A stretch of DNA of 64,000 nucleotides from Desulfofalx alkaliphila DSM 12257 (GTDB lineage: Bacteria; Bacillota; Desulfotomaculia; Desulfotomaculales; Desulfohalotomaculaceae). Position numbers and translations under genes: made by a program. The notes beneath the pieces were generated by a model. That model saw nothing but the letters and a program-made list of their open reading frames with translations, searched no databases and was not told where the DNA came from. The stretch lies in assembly GCF_000711975.1 (NCBI RefSeq), contig NZ_JONT01000003.1:62001-126000 (forward strand), in the 5' to 3' direction. Within the stretch, counting starts at the first letter, position 1; each line of letters begins with the position of its first letter. Of this stretch, positions 18,311-26,216 are shown one piece after another.

Positions 18311-18660
18311 TTTGTTTCCCTCCTAAGTTGTTGTTTTGTTTTCCCGGACTTTATACCGGTTGGTCTATTGACCAAGTTATTGATTAGTTAGTTAGGACGA
18401 ACCATCCCCCTTGATTAGGTTCGCCATCCCCCCTTTCAATAAGAATTATGAAAAGGTGCCGAGGTTTTTGCCATTTGTTATAATCTGATAGTATTGGGCA
18501 CCAATTGCTAAGTATGGTGTTTTCTACATCAAGTGGCAAAAACCCTTCTAATATGGGTCTTTTTTTATCGGCAGTTTAAAAATTACTGTTTTGCCGATAC
18601 ATTACGATAGACGAGATGTTTTCCAAAAAGGTTCCCATTTGGTTGTAATTTTTTTACCAA
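18311..18660 (-). promoter_or_regulatory. Long structured leader/upstream region of the surface-protein gene
   Basis: This gene-free stretch is full of inverted repeats. GGTTTTTGCCA (minus strand, 18544-18534) pairs with TGGCAAAAACC (18473-18463), an 11-bp perfect match. GGTGCC (18502-18497) pairs with GGCACC (18460-18455). The two pairs interleave, so they would form a pseudoknot or alternative folds. Nearer the gene are a stem with CGAACC/GGTTCG core (about 18403-18425) and TTGGTC-AATA-GACCAA (18360-18375). Upstream, 18568-18601 forms an 8-bp stem TATCGGCA/TGCCGATA. AAGGGGGATGG occurs twice. No riboswitch class was recognised. The exact promoter is unclear. Confidence 0.5.
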
Positions 18661-18917
18661 ATGCTAAATTTTTGGGTCTATCGCAACATTAAAGGAAGCG
18701 GTTGTAAGTGCTTCCAACATAATAGACGGGAGTTGTTTTGTTTTTGTTCCCAGTTTTTTATGTTTTTGGTTAAACAATATGCATTATATGTTAATGGTGG
18801 GTATAAGATTCCATTTCGAGGTGTATTATATAGGTGTGTTTGTGTGGGAGAGGGCGGGCATGGAAACCCGCCCCTACGCATATAAGGTAATTTCTGTGGT
18901 TTGGATGGGGTGGTTGG
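18661..18917. other. Spacer between divergent genes with one palindromic repeat
   Basis: Apart from the repeat copy at 18852-18877 and an imperfect GGAAGC...GCTTCC dyad near 18694-18716, nothing recognisable is present. Both promoters for the divergent genes must lie in or near this area, but no box stands out with confidence. Confidence 0.4.
18852..18877 (+). repeat. Dispersed palindromic repeat, copy 1
   Basis: Arms GGGCGGG and CCCGCCC flank an eight-base centre and are followed by CCTAC, the conserved outer tag of the family. Arm sequence differs from other copies while pairing is kept. Confidence 0.65.
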
Positions 18918-19622
18918 ATGTACTACAGGGTTTTAGTGTTAATTCTGGTAATGTTTTTTTCATTTGGATTAATATCTAAACCTTCTCATGCTTCTTCTGA
19001 TGTTAATGTGATTGTGCTTTGGACGGATGATGGGCGGTTGAAGGCTGCTACTTTGATGTGTGTCAAGCCTGAGAGTGAACGCACCGGTGTTATTGCGGTG
19101 CCGCGGTATGTTCAGGTGCCCTTGGGTGAGATGTATGTTTCTGTTGAAGAGTATTATTCTCTTCAAGGGCGTGATAGTTTAATTTCTTTATTAGAGAATA
19201 AGTTTGATTTTACTATCCATAGTTATGTGAGTATTGAACAGAAGGCTGTGGAGTATACCAGCAGGATATTGGGTGAGATTTTAGTAGGAGAAGATACTAC
19301 CACTGTGGTTGATGCCTTTGAGGGGACATTGCAGGAGATACGGCGGGATGATCAGGCGGTAGTGCAGGCATTGGCTCGACGGTTGTTTCAGCCGGATGCG
19401 TTGATACGGTTACCTTATTTGACCTATGTTTTTATGACTAATATTGAGACTAATTTTCGGGAGCGGGATGTATTGACGGTGTTTTGGGCAGTGCGTAGTC
19501 ATGGGGTGGATACCATGAAGAAGCGGGCGGTGCCGGGGGAAGATTATTTTGTTGATGGGCAGAAGGTACGGTTTGTGGAGGATGAGGCCTGGGAGTTGGT
19601 TTTGCAAGAGGTTACGGGGTAA
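18918..19622 (+). CDS. Secreted LCP (LytR-CpsA-Psr)-like protein
   Basis: The 234-residue protein has an N-terminal signal/anchor (VLVLILVMFFSFGLISKPSHA). Its domain follows the LCP pattern: a strand-rich opening (VNVIVLWTDDGRLKAATLMCV), VIAVPRYVQVPLG in place of the usual IPRDT, then SLISLLENKFDFTIHSYVSIE, comparable to the region where LCP proteins hold the polyprenyl lipid. LCP enzymes attach glycopolymers to peptidoglycan. The usual acidic residue after PR is replaced by Tyr, so the protein may be inactive or differently specific. It is one of the few plus-strand genes here. The call rests on pattern resemblance and should be treated as tentative. Confidence 0.5.
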   Translation: MYYRVLVLILVMFFSFGLISKPSHASSDVNVIVLWTDDGRLKAATLMCVKPESERTGVIAVPRYVQVPLGEMYVSVEEYYSLQGRDSLISLLENKFDFTIHSYVSIEQKAVEYTSRILGEILVGEDTTTVVDAFEGTLQEIRRDDQAVVQALARRLFQPDALIRLPYLTYVFMTNIETNFRERDVLTVFWAVRSHGVDTMKKRAVPGEDYFVDGQKVRFVEDEAWELVLQEVTG

Positions 19623-19646
19623 TTGCATGTAATAATGCACGTTTTA

Positions 19647-19670
19647 GGGCGCGATGAATCGCGCCCCTAC
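19647..19670 (+). repeat. Dispersed palindromic repeat, copy 2
   Basis: GGGCGCGAT pairs perfectly with ATCGCGCCC across GA, followed by CTAC. It lies between two convergent genes. Confidence 0.75.
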
Positions 19671-19690
19671 AGTGTGCAATGTGATTATTT

Positions 19691-19709
19691 GGGGGTTCCC
19701 CCGTTTTTT
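19691..19709 (+). terminator. Terminator of the LCP-like gene
   Basis: GGGGGTTCCCCC forms a short GC stem and is followed by GTTTTTT on the plus strand, 69 bases past the stop codon. Confidence 0.65.
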
Positions 19710-19718
19710 ATGTGATTA

Positions 19719-20753
19719 TTAGCCCATTACTTTTCTAAAGAGCTTTTTGTTCTTCGGTGTCGGCAGTATGTTCATCATGGCCAGGGCTTTGCCTGTGCCT
19801 ATGGCCACCGAGCTGATGGCTTCTTCTGATACGTATACCGGCAGGCCGGTTTCTTTGCTAATTAGTTTATCAAAGTTGTGCAGCAGGGCTCCGCCGCCGG
19901 TCATGATTATGCCCTTGTTTACTATGTCGGCCGCCAGTTCAGGCGGGGTGTGTTCCAGCACTTCTTTTACCGCGCTTACCACCGCTTCCAGGGGTTCGTA
20001 TATCGCCTCGTATACTTGGCTGGTGGTAACGGTGATGGCTTTTGGTAAGCCTGTTACCAGGTCGCGGCCCCTTATTTGGGTGCTGCGGTTGTCGTCTACT
20101 AGGGCACTGCCCACTTCTACTTTTATTTCTTCACCGGTGCGCTCGCCAATCATTAGGTTAAATTCCCTTCTGATATATCTTACGATGGCTTCGTCAAATT
20201 TATCGCCGCCCACCCGTAAAGAGCGGCTGCATACTATGCCGCCCAGTGACAGCACCGCCACGTCGGTGGTGCCGCCGCCGATGTCTACCACCATGGAACC
20301 GCTGGGTTCTGAGATATCCAGACCGGCGCCCAGTGCCGCAGCTAAAGGCTCTTCTATTAGGTGGGCCTGTTTTGCACCGGCTTGAATTGCTGCCTGGCGC
20401 ACCGCCCGTTCTTCTACACCGGTAACCCCCGAGGGGATGCATACCATTACCCGGGGCTTAAAGAACAATTTTTTTACGTTGGCTTTATTAATGAAGTAGC
20501 GAAGCATTTTCTCGGTAACATCGTAGTCAGCTATAACCCCTTCCCTTAGGGGGCGAATTGCCACAATGTTGCCCGGTGTACGGCCCAGCATGCGGCGGGC
20601 TTCTTCTCCCACTGCAATAATTTTTCCGGTGTCTTTATTTATTGCCACCACCGAGGGTTCCTGTAGTACTATTCCTTTGCCTTTAACAAAGACCAGTACG
20701 CTGGCTGTGCCCAGGTCTACCCCTATGTCGGTTGATCCAAAAAGTCCGAACAT
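19719..20753 (-). CDS. mbl: Rod-shape-determining actin homologue MreB/Mbl
   Basis: The 344-residue protein is an actin-fold ATPase that forms membrane-associated filaments guiding side-wall synthesis. The phosphate-binding motifs are visible: DIGVDLGTASVLVFVKGKG near the N-terminus, VVDIGGGTTDVAVLSLGG at about residue 160, and GIIMTGGGALLHNFD at about residue 290. Position immediately downstream of spoIIID is the classic arrangement of mbl in Firmicutes, hence the symbol; mreB proper cannot be told apart on sequence alone. The 420-bp spacer to spoIIID carries two palindromic repeats, so the gene probably has its own promoter. Confidence 0.93.
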   Translation of the reverse strand: MFGLFGSTDIGVDLGTASVLVFVKGKGIVLQEPSVVAINKDTGKIIAVGEEARRMLGRTPGNIVAIRPLREGVIADYDVTEKMLRYFINKANVKKLFFKPRVMVCIPSGVTGVEERAVRQAAIQAGAKQAHLIEEPLAAALGAGLDISEPSGSMVVDIGGGTTDVAVLSLGGIVCSRSLRVGGDKFDEAIVRYIRREFNLMIGERTGEEIKVEVGSALVDDNRSTQIRGRDLVTGLPKAITVTTSQVYEAIYEPLEAVVSAVKEVLEHTPPELAADIVNKGIIMTGGGALLHNFDKLISKETGLPVYVSEEAISSVAIGTGKALAMMNILPTPKNKKLFRKVMG

Positions 20754-20798
20754 TTTAGTACGTTTCCTCCCCGATTTGTTCCACTGGTTTACATATGT

Positions 20799-20824
20799 GG
20801 GTGGGCATAGTCGCCCGCCCCTGC
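20799..20824 (+). repeat. Dispersed palindromic repeat, copy 3
   Basis: GGGTGGGC pairs with GCCCGCCC (one G-T pair) across ATAGTC, followed by CTGC. The tag is slightly diverged. Confidence 0.6.
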
Positions 20825-20854
20825 GTTAAAATAGACAAGTTTTGGGATCGGGTT

Positions 20855-20880
20855 GGGTTCGATAAATCGAACCCCCACAT
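20855..20880 (+). repeat. Dispersed palindromic repeat, copy 4
   Basis: GGGTTCGAT pairs perfectly with ATCGAACCC across AA, followed by CCACAT, a variant of the family tag. Confidence 0.7.
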
Positions 20881-21176
20881 AATCGATAATAGAAGCTCAC
20901 GTATTACATAATCGATTTACCTAGTGATAATCAAAACCCTACATAATCATCAATACGTAAAACCGTTCCCTACAAGATTTGACGGGGAAAGCCACCCGCC
21001 CCAACAGGGCATTGGACAAGTTGGTTGTCTGTTATCGAGCTTAAAGACCTTATGTGTTTTCTTAGGCTTGTCTATTTTTTAAGCAAGAAAAAATTAGTGG
21101 AACTTGAAATATATTTATTACTTTTGCTATCATTCGACTTTTTGGCTGGAAATCCTCTAATACTGTATAAATATAC

Positions 21177-21428
21177 TTAACCTAATTCCTTGTATTTTTT
21201 TCTAGTTGCCTCGCCTCCACGGAGGTGGCGTTCTGATTTGTTTATGTCCAGTATCTTTTTAACTTCTCTGGCCAACTCTTTGTTTAATGACGGCAGCCGT
21301 TCTGTCATGTCTTTATGTACCGTGCTTTTGCTTACCTGAAATACCTGGGCGGTTTGACGTACGGTTGCCCCGGTTTCCAGAATGTAGGCGCAAATTTCTA
21401 ATACGCGTTTTTGTATATATTCTTGCAT
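21177..21428 (-). CDS. spoIIID: Sporulation transcription factor SpoIIID
   Basis: The 83-residue protein is the DNA-binding regulator that reshapes the sigma-E regulon in the mother cell. It begins QEYIQKRVLEICAYILET and contains a helix-turn-helix (VRQTAQVFQVSKSTVHKDM, residues about 23-41) followed by the basic C-terminal tail NKSERHLRGGEATRKKYK that contacts the minor groove. Length and sequence match the family throughout. It lies between spoIIQ and mbl, the conserved order. A GGGGAGGTAGGGGG site precedes the ATG. A spoIIQ terminator upstream implies its own promoter. Confidence 0.96.
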   Translation of the reverse strand: MQEYIQKRVLEICAYILETGATVRQTAQVFQVSKSTVHKDMTERLPSLNKELAREVKKILDINKSERHLRGGEATRKKYKELG

Positions 21429-21485
21429 CCCCCTACCTCCCCGGGCACACTTTTGAACGAGAATCCTTTGGATTGTTAATCACCC

Positions 21486-21515
21486 TTAAAAACCCGCCGC
21501 CTGTGGGGCGGGGTT
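21486..21515 (-). terminator. Terminator downstream of spoIIQ
   Basis: On the minus strand AACCCCGCC pairs with GGCGGCGGGTT (short internal offset) and is followed by TTTTAA. It separates spoIIQ from spoIIID. Confidence 0.75.
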
Positions 21516-21623
21516 CTAAGACGGGTTAGTTTGTGATAACTATTTAGATATATATGCCGGACAGGTTAAATAATGCTAAGAAATCGCTTGGAATTAAATG
21601 GGGGCGCATCCATGGGCTAGTTG

Positions 21624-22271
21624 CTATAAGGGGTTAATGGGGTGGCCGTTTTCCATCAAGGTAAATTCAACCTGTGAATCTTGTTCCACACCAAGTATGT
21701 CACCTTGATCAACCTCTTGATTAACTTTTACCTGCACCTGGCTTAGGCCGCTGTATTTGGTCTGATATCCTTGACCGTGGTCTATTATTACCATAAATCC
21801 CTTATGGGGGTGTTGGTCTATGTCTACTACTTTGCCCGGCAAGGCTGCCTTTACCGTTTCATCCTCCGGTACTGCAAATTTTAGCCCCTCACTGATGCGG
21901 TAGTCGTTATATTGTTCCGAAAAGTAGGGTTGGTGGTAGGTGAGTATTAGCTCTCCCTTTACCGGCAGGGCCAGCCGGTTTAGGTCTACCTGTGCTTGCT
22001 GCCTTTCTCTCTCTTCCTTTGGTTGTTCAATTGGTTCGTTTACTTGTTGGTGACTTTCTACAGCGGCTTTATGGCCGGTGTCCTTTACCACCGGCTGGTT
22101 TGGTGCCAGCACAACGAATTTAAGCAGGGTAAAGGTTGCCACCAAGACCATAAGGGCTGCAGCTGCATATACCCCGCCGCCCCTAAATAGCCATTTTTTT
22201 AACCATTCACGGTGTTTTTCCATGGCGTCTTTGTTTTTTAGTTTTTGTTTTAGGCTGTCAAATGGCCACAT
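21624..22271 (-). CDS. spoIIQ: Stage II sporulation protein SpoIIQ (degenerate LytM/M23 domain)
   Basis: The 215-residue protein has a cytoplasmic N-terminus, one membrane segment (about residues 34-55: VYAAAALMVLVATFTLLKFVV), a Gln/Glu-rich linker and a C-terminal LytM-like domain. The metal ligands of active M23 peptidases are missing: the first His is replaced in ISEGLKF, and the H-x-H site reads VEFTLM. The same loss is known in Bacillus SpoIIQ, which acts structurally by binding SpoIIIAH across the septum during engulfment. Position between spoIID and spoIIID supports this. The start follows GAGGTGAT. Confidence 0.88.
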   Translation of the reverse strand: MWPFDSLKQKLKNKDAMEKHREWLKKWLFRGGGVYAAAALMVLVATFTLLKFVVLAPNQPVVKDTGHKAAVESHQQVNEPIEQPKEERERQQAQVDLNRLALPVKGELILTYHQPYFSEQYNDYRISEGLKFAVPEDETVKAALPGKVVDIDQHPHKGFMVIIDHGQGYQTKYSGLSQVQVKVNQEVDQGDILGVEQDSQVEFTLMENGHPINPL

Positions 22272-22333
22272 TGTTTATCACCTCAGTTGTAGTTTTGACC
22301 TTTGTTTGGGCTTTTATACATGAATGGCTGTGC

Positions 22334-22357
22334 GGGCTCGATGAATCAAGCCCCTAC
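22334..22357 (+). repeat. Dispersed palindromic repeat, copy 5
   Basis: GGGCTCGAT and ATCAAGCCC pair with one mismatch across GA, followed by CCTAC. Confidence 0.65.
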
Positions 22358-22442
22358 ATTTTTGTTAATTGTACGGGTGGTTAAAATTATGGGGCATTAT
22401 TGTCGGTCTGTTGTGTTGTGCGAATGTGGGGGTGAGGGTTTT

Positions 22443-22467
22443 GGGTTCAATGAATCGAACCCCTACA
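22443..22467 (+). repeat. Dispersed palindromic repeat, copy 6
   Basis: GGGTTCAAT and ATCGAACCC pair with one mismatch across GA, followed by CCTACA. Confidence 0.65.
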
Positions 22468-22530
22468 TTTTTTGTTGATTGTCGGGGCGAAATTTGAGGT
22501 GTTATAAAAATTGCGGGTATGGGTTTGGTT

Positions 22531-22554
22531 GTAGGGGCGCGATTTATCGCGCCC
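22531..22554 (-). repeat. Dispersed palindromic repeat, copy 7 (inverted orientation)
   Basis: GTAGG precedes GGCGCGAT, which pairs perfectly with ATCGCGCC across TT. The 24-base unit is identical to the copy at 38597-38620. Confidence 0.8.
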
Positions 22555-22558
22555 AATA

Positions 22559-23479
22559 TTATTTTAGCTCTGCCAGTTCTGTGCCCGGGTAGTAGTGGGA
22601 TAAGATTTCTTGGTGGGTTTTTTTATTTTCTGCCATGCCCTTGGCGCCGTATTGGCACATGCCTATGCCGTGGCCGTGGCCTGTGGTGGTGAAGGTGATC
22701 TTGTTTTCATGTATTTCGTATTCAAACCAGGTTGATCTCAGGTTTAACAGTTCTCTAAAGACGGTGGCCGGTATTTGTTTTTCTGCTATGTTAACGGTTT
22801 TGGGCCTGCCTGTGCTGGTTTGTTCCGCTATTGTCGGCAGGGCCGTTAGGTCTGCCTGCAGCCTTTCTGCCACCTTATTCAGTGGGTAGGTCACTGTGCG
22901 CACCGGGTGTGGGTCGCTGCAATGGGGGCAGGGTACGCTTTTTAGGTAGGGCAGTTCTACCTGCCATACATCGCCGGAATTTTCGGTGTAGCCGCCGCCG
23001 CAGGATGCGTGGTAGGCCGCTGTGATTAGTTCCTTGTTATAAACCAGCACCTTGTTTCTTGTGCCGTCCACCGCCCTTTTTATTTTAAAGTAGTTTTGGT
23101 AGTAACTCAGTTTGCCCCAGCGTGCCATCATCTCTTCGGTTGATATCCAGGCCTGGCCGTGGCGGGGGTCGTCGCATAGGTCTGCCCCCGGGTGTGCAGG
23201 GTTTTCTACCCCACCGGGCAGCAGTCTTTGGGCGGCGTAGGTGCGGGCCGCCACCGCCTGGGCCTTCAGGGCCTCTGTGGGGAAGTTGGCAGGCATTTCC
23301 GCCGCCACCACTCCCAGAAGGTATTCCTCTAGGGCCAGCGTTTCTATTTCACCGGTCTGGTGCCGGTAAAGTTTTATTTCGGTTGTGGTTACCGGTATTT
23401 GTCGGTCTTTAAGTAATATGTTGGGCAGTGTGAGAGCAGCAACCGCGATTAGTATTAGGCCCAGGGCCAGTTTTTTCAT
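22559..23479 (-). CDS. spoIID: Stage II sporulation protein SpoIID (peptidoglycan transglycosylase)
   Basis: The 306-residue protein starts with a signal anchor (LALGLILIAVAALTLPNIL). It contains the SpoIID signatures EEYLLGVVAAEMPANFPTEALKAQAVAARTYA, AAYHASCGGGYTENSGDVW and the C-terminal GHGHGIGMCQYGAKGMA. SpoIID cleaves glycan strands and, with SpoIIM and SpoIIP, drives engulfment of the forespore. Conserved cysteines occur in LCDDPRHG, SCGGG and CPHC. Order murA-spoIID-spoIIQ-spoIIID-mbl is conserved in Firmicutes. Expression by sigma-E is expected but no clear box could be read. SD GAGGTG precedes the ATG. Confidence 0.95.
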   Translation of the reverse strand: MKKLALGLILIAVAALTLPNILLKDRQIPVTTTEIKLYRHQTGEIETLALEEYLLGVVAAEMPANFPTEALKAQAVAARTYAAQRLLPGGVENPAHPGADLCDDPRHGQAWISTEEMMARWGKLSYYQNYFKIKRAVDGTRNKVLVYNKELITAAYHASCGGGYTENSGDVWQVELPYLKSVPCPHCSDPHPVRTVTYPLNKVAERLQADLTALPTIAEQTSTGRPKTVNIAEKQIPATVFRELLNLRSTWFEYEIHENKITFTTTGHGHGIGMCQYGAKGMAENKKTHQEILSHYYPGTELAELK

Positions 23480-23701
23480 TGGTGTTCACCTCGCATTGGT
23501 TTGTCCAATATGTATATGTATATGCGGGTGAAGTGGGGTTTAGAACACCAGTTTTTACTCAAATTAATAGCTCATTATGTCGCAATATGACAATACACAA
23601 TTGAAGGAATTTTCGCATTATTGGTGTAATAATGTTATAAATTTTCGAGTGAACTCATTTAATTATAGTAGCTCGAATTATATTATAAGGAGGGAGTAAT
23701 A

Positions 23702-23944
23702 TTGACCATTGCGCTTTTCGTCTTAGGAGTAATAGGTTTGTTTTTTGGGCCAATAGGGTGGGTAGTTTCATTTGTGTGCTTCAGCCTATTCGTAGTAAGT
23801 CTTTTTACAAAAGGCGTTATCGGTACCGGGAAATTAATTATGAGTACAAAATGCCCTTACTGCAGGACTAAAATAAGCCGTAGTGCTTCTATTTGTCCGC
23901 AGTGTGGCAGTACTATTGAAAAAGAAAAGGTTGCGGGTACATAA
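23702..23944 (+). CDS. Small membrane protein with C-terminal zinc ribbon
   Basis: The 80-residue protein has one hydrophobic hairpin or long segment (IALFVLGVIGLFFGPIGWVVSFVCFSLFVVSLF in two parts) followed by a rubredoxin-type zinc ribbon: CPYC near residue 51 and CPQC near residue 68. A strong AAGGAGGG precedes the TTG start. It is divergent from spoIID and convergent with murA, with its own terminator. The family and function were not recognised. The lack of homology to neighbouring processes leaves its role open. Confidence 0.72.
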   Translation: MTIALFVLGVIGLFFGPIGWVVSFVCFSLFVVSLFTKGVIGTGKLIMSTKCPYCRTKISRSASICPQCGSTIEKEKVAGT

Positions 23945-23951
23945 AGTATTT

Positions 23952-23981
23952 AAGGGTGAAGTAGCCTTCACCCTTCTTTCA
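23952..23981. terminator. Bidirectional terminator
   Basis: AAGGGTGAAG pairs perfectly with CTTCACCCTT around a TAGC loop, with a pyrimidine-rich CTTTC tail on the plus strand. It lies between the convergent zinc-ribbon gene and murA. Confidence 0.75.
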
Positions 23982-23999
23982 TTATCATCCCTATATCTT

Positions 24000-25256
24000 C
24001 TAGTGAACATCTATGCGTGTTATTTCTGCACCCAGGGCCCTTAATTTTTCTTCCAGTTTATAGTAGCCCCGGTTTATATGATAAAGGTTGCTTATTTCCG
24101 TTTCACCTTCTGCGGCCAGGCCGGCTATTATTAAGGCGGCGCCGGCCCTTAGGTCGGTGGCCTTTACCTGGGTGCCGTTTAGGCGTTCTACACCGTACAC
24201 TATGGCAGTGTGTCCTTCGGTCTTTATTTTTGCTCCCATGCGCTTTAGTTCGTTTACGTGCATAAAGCGGTTTTCAAATACCGTTTCCGTAATTACACTG
24301 GTGCCCTTGGCTATTGTCATCAGTGCCATCATTTGGGCCTGCATATCTGTGGGAAAGCCCGGGTAGGGCAGTGTCTTGATGTCTACCCCCTTTAGCTTTC
24401 CGTTAGATATTACCCTCAGGCCGTTTTCTTCTTCTACTACTTCTACACCGGTCTCCTTTAACTTGGCCACCACCGGCTTGAGGTGATCGGCTATTACGTT
24501 ATCAACCAGCACGTTGCCGCCGGTAATGGCCGCTGCCACCATATAGGTGCCGGCCTCTATGCGATCGGGTATTACGTTGTGGCTGGTTCCGTGCAGTGAT
24601 TTCTTACCTTCAATGCGGATTACCTTGGTGCCGGCACCCTTTATTTTTCCCCCGCAGGCGTTTATAAAGTTGGCCAGGTCGGTAATTTCCGGTTCCTCGG
24701 CTGCGTTTTCTATTATGGTTAGGCCTTGGGCCAGCGAAGCCGCCATCATAATGTTTTCGGTGGCTCCTACACTGGGAAAGTCCAAGTATATTTTGTTGCC
24801 GGTAAGTTTAGGGGCCACCGCTTCAATATAACCTTTGCCATAGGTAACCTTGGCGCCCAGGGCCTCAAAACCCTTAAGGTGCAGGTCAATGGGCCTGGTG
24901 CCGATGGCGCAGCCGCCCGGAAGGGAAATACGGGCTTTGCCGGTGCGGGCCAAGAGCGGCCCCATCACCAGAAATGAGGCCCGCATGCGGCGCACATAGT
25001 CGTAGGGAGCTTCCGATGCCCTTATCTCTCCGGCGGTTACCGTCATCTGGTCTTCGCTTATAACTACCCGGGCGCCCAGATGGCGCAGTACTTCGCCGAT
25101 GGTGTGCACGTCCGTTAGGTTTGGCACTCCGCTTATAAGGCACTTTTCCGTTGTCAGTAGGGTGGCGGCAATGATGGGCAGCACGGCGTTTTTGGCGCCG
25201 TTCACCCTAACTGTGCCCTTTAATGGCCTGCCACCGCATACGATAAGTTTTTGCAT
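24000..25256 (-). CDS. murA: UDP-N-acetylglucosamine 1-carboxyvinyltransferase
   Basis: MurA transfers enolpyruvate from phosphoenolpyruvate to UDP-GlcNAc, the first committed step of peptidoglycan synthesis, in the cytoplasm. The 418-residue length is standard. The N-terminal [10 protein letters not shown] substrate motif is present. The catalytic, fosfomycin-sensitive cysteine lies at about residue 116 in [18 protein letters not shown], and [15 protein letters not shown] precedes it. The gene sits between atpC with a lipoprotein gene and spoIID, the usual Firmicutes order. Firmicutes often have a second murA; only this copy is in the window. Confidence 0.97.
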   Translation of the reverse strand: MQKLIVCGGRPLKGTVRVNGAKNAVLPIIAATLLTTEKCLISGVPNLTDVHTIGEVLRHLGARVVISEDQMTVTAGEIRASEAPYDYVRRMRASFLVMGPLLARTGKARISLPGGCAIGTRPIDLHLKGFEALGAKVTYGKGYIEAVAPKLTGNKIYLDFPSVGATENIMMAASLAQGLTIIENAAEEPEITDLANFINACGGKIKGAGTKVIRIEGKKSLHGTSHNVIPDRIEAGTYMVAAAITGGNVLVDNVIADHLKPVVAKLKETGVEVVEEENGLRVISNGKLKGVDIKTLPYPGFPTDMQAQMMALMTIAKGTSVITETVFENRFMHVNELKRMGAKIKTEGHTAIVYGVERLNGTQVKATDLRAGAALIIAGLAAEGETEISNLYHINRGYYKLEEKLRALGAEITRIDVH

Positions 25257-25390
25257 GACTTATATCCCCGTTTACATGGTCTTTAATTTTAGTATTGACC
25301 TTTTCTGTTAGTAGTAAACGAGTAATTATTTGGGCTTTAGTTGGTTGGTCAGTAGGCTTGTTGGGGGCATGGGCGGGCGGTTAAACATCA

Positions 25391-25420
25391 AAAACCGCCA
25401 CCTGGGGTGGCGGTTTTCTT
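25391..25420 (-). terminator. Terminator downstream of the lipoprotein gene
   Basis: AAAACCGCCACC pairs perfectly with GGTGGCGGTTTT around a short loop, five bases after the lipoprotein stop. T-runs on both sides could make it work in both directions. Confidence 0.85.
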
Positions 25421-25424
25421 GCGG

Positions 25425-26057
25425 TTATTGGATGCTGTTTATGGCAGCTGTTAGGTATCTGTAGTTGTTATTGTATTGATTTATCAGTTTTTCATTATAC
25501 AGTTCATTGAAGCTGTCTCCGCTTACATCCACTGCGCTGCCTTCGCTGTCTATGCCATCATAGGTGATTTGGAAAAATTCTTTTACATTCTCCCTGTTCT
25601 TTTGGCCCAATACTAGTCTGTTTGTGTAAATGGGTTCATCTTTTAATTTATTGGCAAAGTCTTTTTCTTCCAGTACTGCTTGACACTGTTCAAACAGTTG
25701 ATCTACTTCTGCTTTTAGCTCATAGAGCTCCATAATCATTTTGTTGTATGTTACTTGTCCATTAATCCATTGGTCCACGGTATCATCAGCGCTTATTACT
25801 ATATTGTGTAGTTGGTCCCGCCATTCTTTTTCCAGTTCCGCCAATTCTTCTAATGTTGTTTTGTTGGCTTCATCAATTACTTCGTCTACATCTGCGTCGT
25901 CAGCAACTTCATTTGGGTCCAGGTCCCTCTGTTGTTCAGTCGGCTGGCCCTTGTCAGGGGTATCTGCTTCATTATCGCTGGCTCCTCCACAGCCGGCCAG
26001 TATTAGGGCCCCAATTAGGAAAACCGCTAAAAGTGTCAGCCTTAGTGTTTTTTTCAT
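25425..26057 (-). CDS. Predicted lipoprotein of unknown function
   Basis: The 210-residue protein has a lipoprotein signal peptide ending in the lipobox LILAGC (Cys at about residue 23). A Gly/Asp/Glu-rich linker (about residues 25-65) follows, then a helical domain with EELAELEKEWRDQLHNIVI and NKMIMELYELKAEVDQLFEQ, likely a coiled-coil or helical bundle. No catalytic motif was recognised. It lies between atpC and murA with its own terminator, so it is probably transcribed alone. Anchoring on the outer face of the membrane is the only firm inference. Confidence 0.75.
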   Translation of the reverse strand: MKKTLRLTLLAVFLIGALILAGCGGASDNEADTPDKGQPTEQQRDLDPNEVADDADVDEVIDEANKTTLEELAELEKEWRDQLHNIVISADDTVDQWINGQVTYNKMIMELYELKAEVDQLFEQCQAVLEEKDFANKLKDEPIYTNRLVLGQKNRENVKEFFQITYDGIDSEGSAVDVSGDSFNELYNEKLINQYNNNYRYLTAAINSIQ

Positions 26058-26174
26058 GTTAACTCCCCTTTTTACTTTATTTCATCTTGTATTTCTACGT
26101 TGATTTGTTTTTTCCTCTAATTTGTTACAAAAACTGTAACTTTCTACTGCTGCACCTGGGCTTATGCAGGAGGC

Positions 26175-26204
26175 AAAAAAGCCAGGGGTGAAATCCCCTG
26201 ACTT
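26175..26204 (-). terminator. Terminator of the ATP synthase operon
   Basis: On the minus strand AAGTCAGGGG pairs with CCCCTGGCTT (one G-U pair) around ATTTCA and is followed by TTTTGCC. It begins 13 bases past the atpC stop. Confidence 0.9.
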
Positions 26205-26216
26205 TATTTGTTGCCG

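Larger units (their letters stand above)
20754..21176. other. Gene-free spacer between mbl and spoIIID
   Basis: This 423-bp interval holds two palindromic repeats near mbl. The remainder has scattered ATAATCGAT/TACATAATC echoes around 20876-20945 and is otherwise featureless. No terminator of spoIIID and no clear sigma-factor box was found. Confidence 0.5.
22272..22558. other. spoIID-spoIIQ spacer packed with palindromic repeats
   Basis: Three repeat copies occupy this 287-bp spacer (22334, 22443 and 22531). The first two share extended similarity beyond the palindrome (CCCTACATTTTTGTTAATTG versus CCCTACATTTTTTGTTGATTG), which points to a local duplication. No promoter or gene was recognised. 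Confidence 0.55.

Noticed and set aside
18400-18560. Cyclic-di-GMP (GEMM) riboswitch
   Set aside because: A GGCAAAAACC string recalls the GEMM motif, but the rest of the consensus, including the second conserved strand and tetraloop receptor, is missing.
18661-18885. Small frames on both strands next to the surface-protein gene
   Set aside because: They run through a palindromic repeat, have no ribosome site and no recognisable protein features.
20855-20880. tRNA T-arm (GGTTCGA-like string)
   Set aside because: GGGTTCGAT belongs to the palindromic repeat family. No acceptor stem, D-arm or anticodon arm surrounds it.
22365-22556. Minus-strand frame of 63 codons in the spoIID-spoIIQ spacer
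   Set aside because: It is built from three repeat copies and is therefore an artefact of palindromes.
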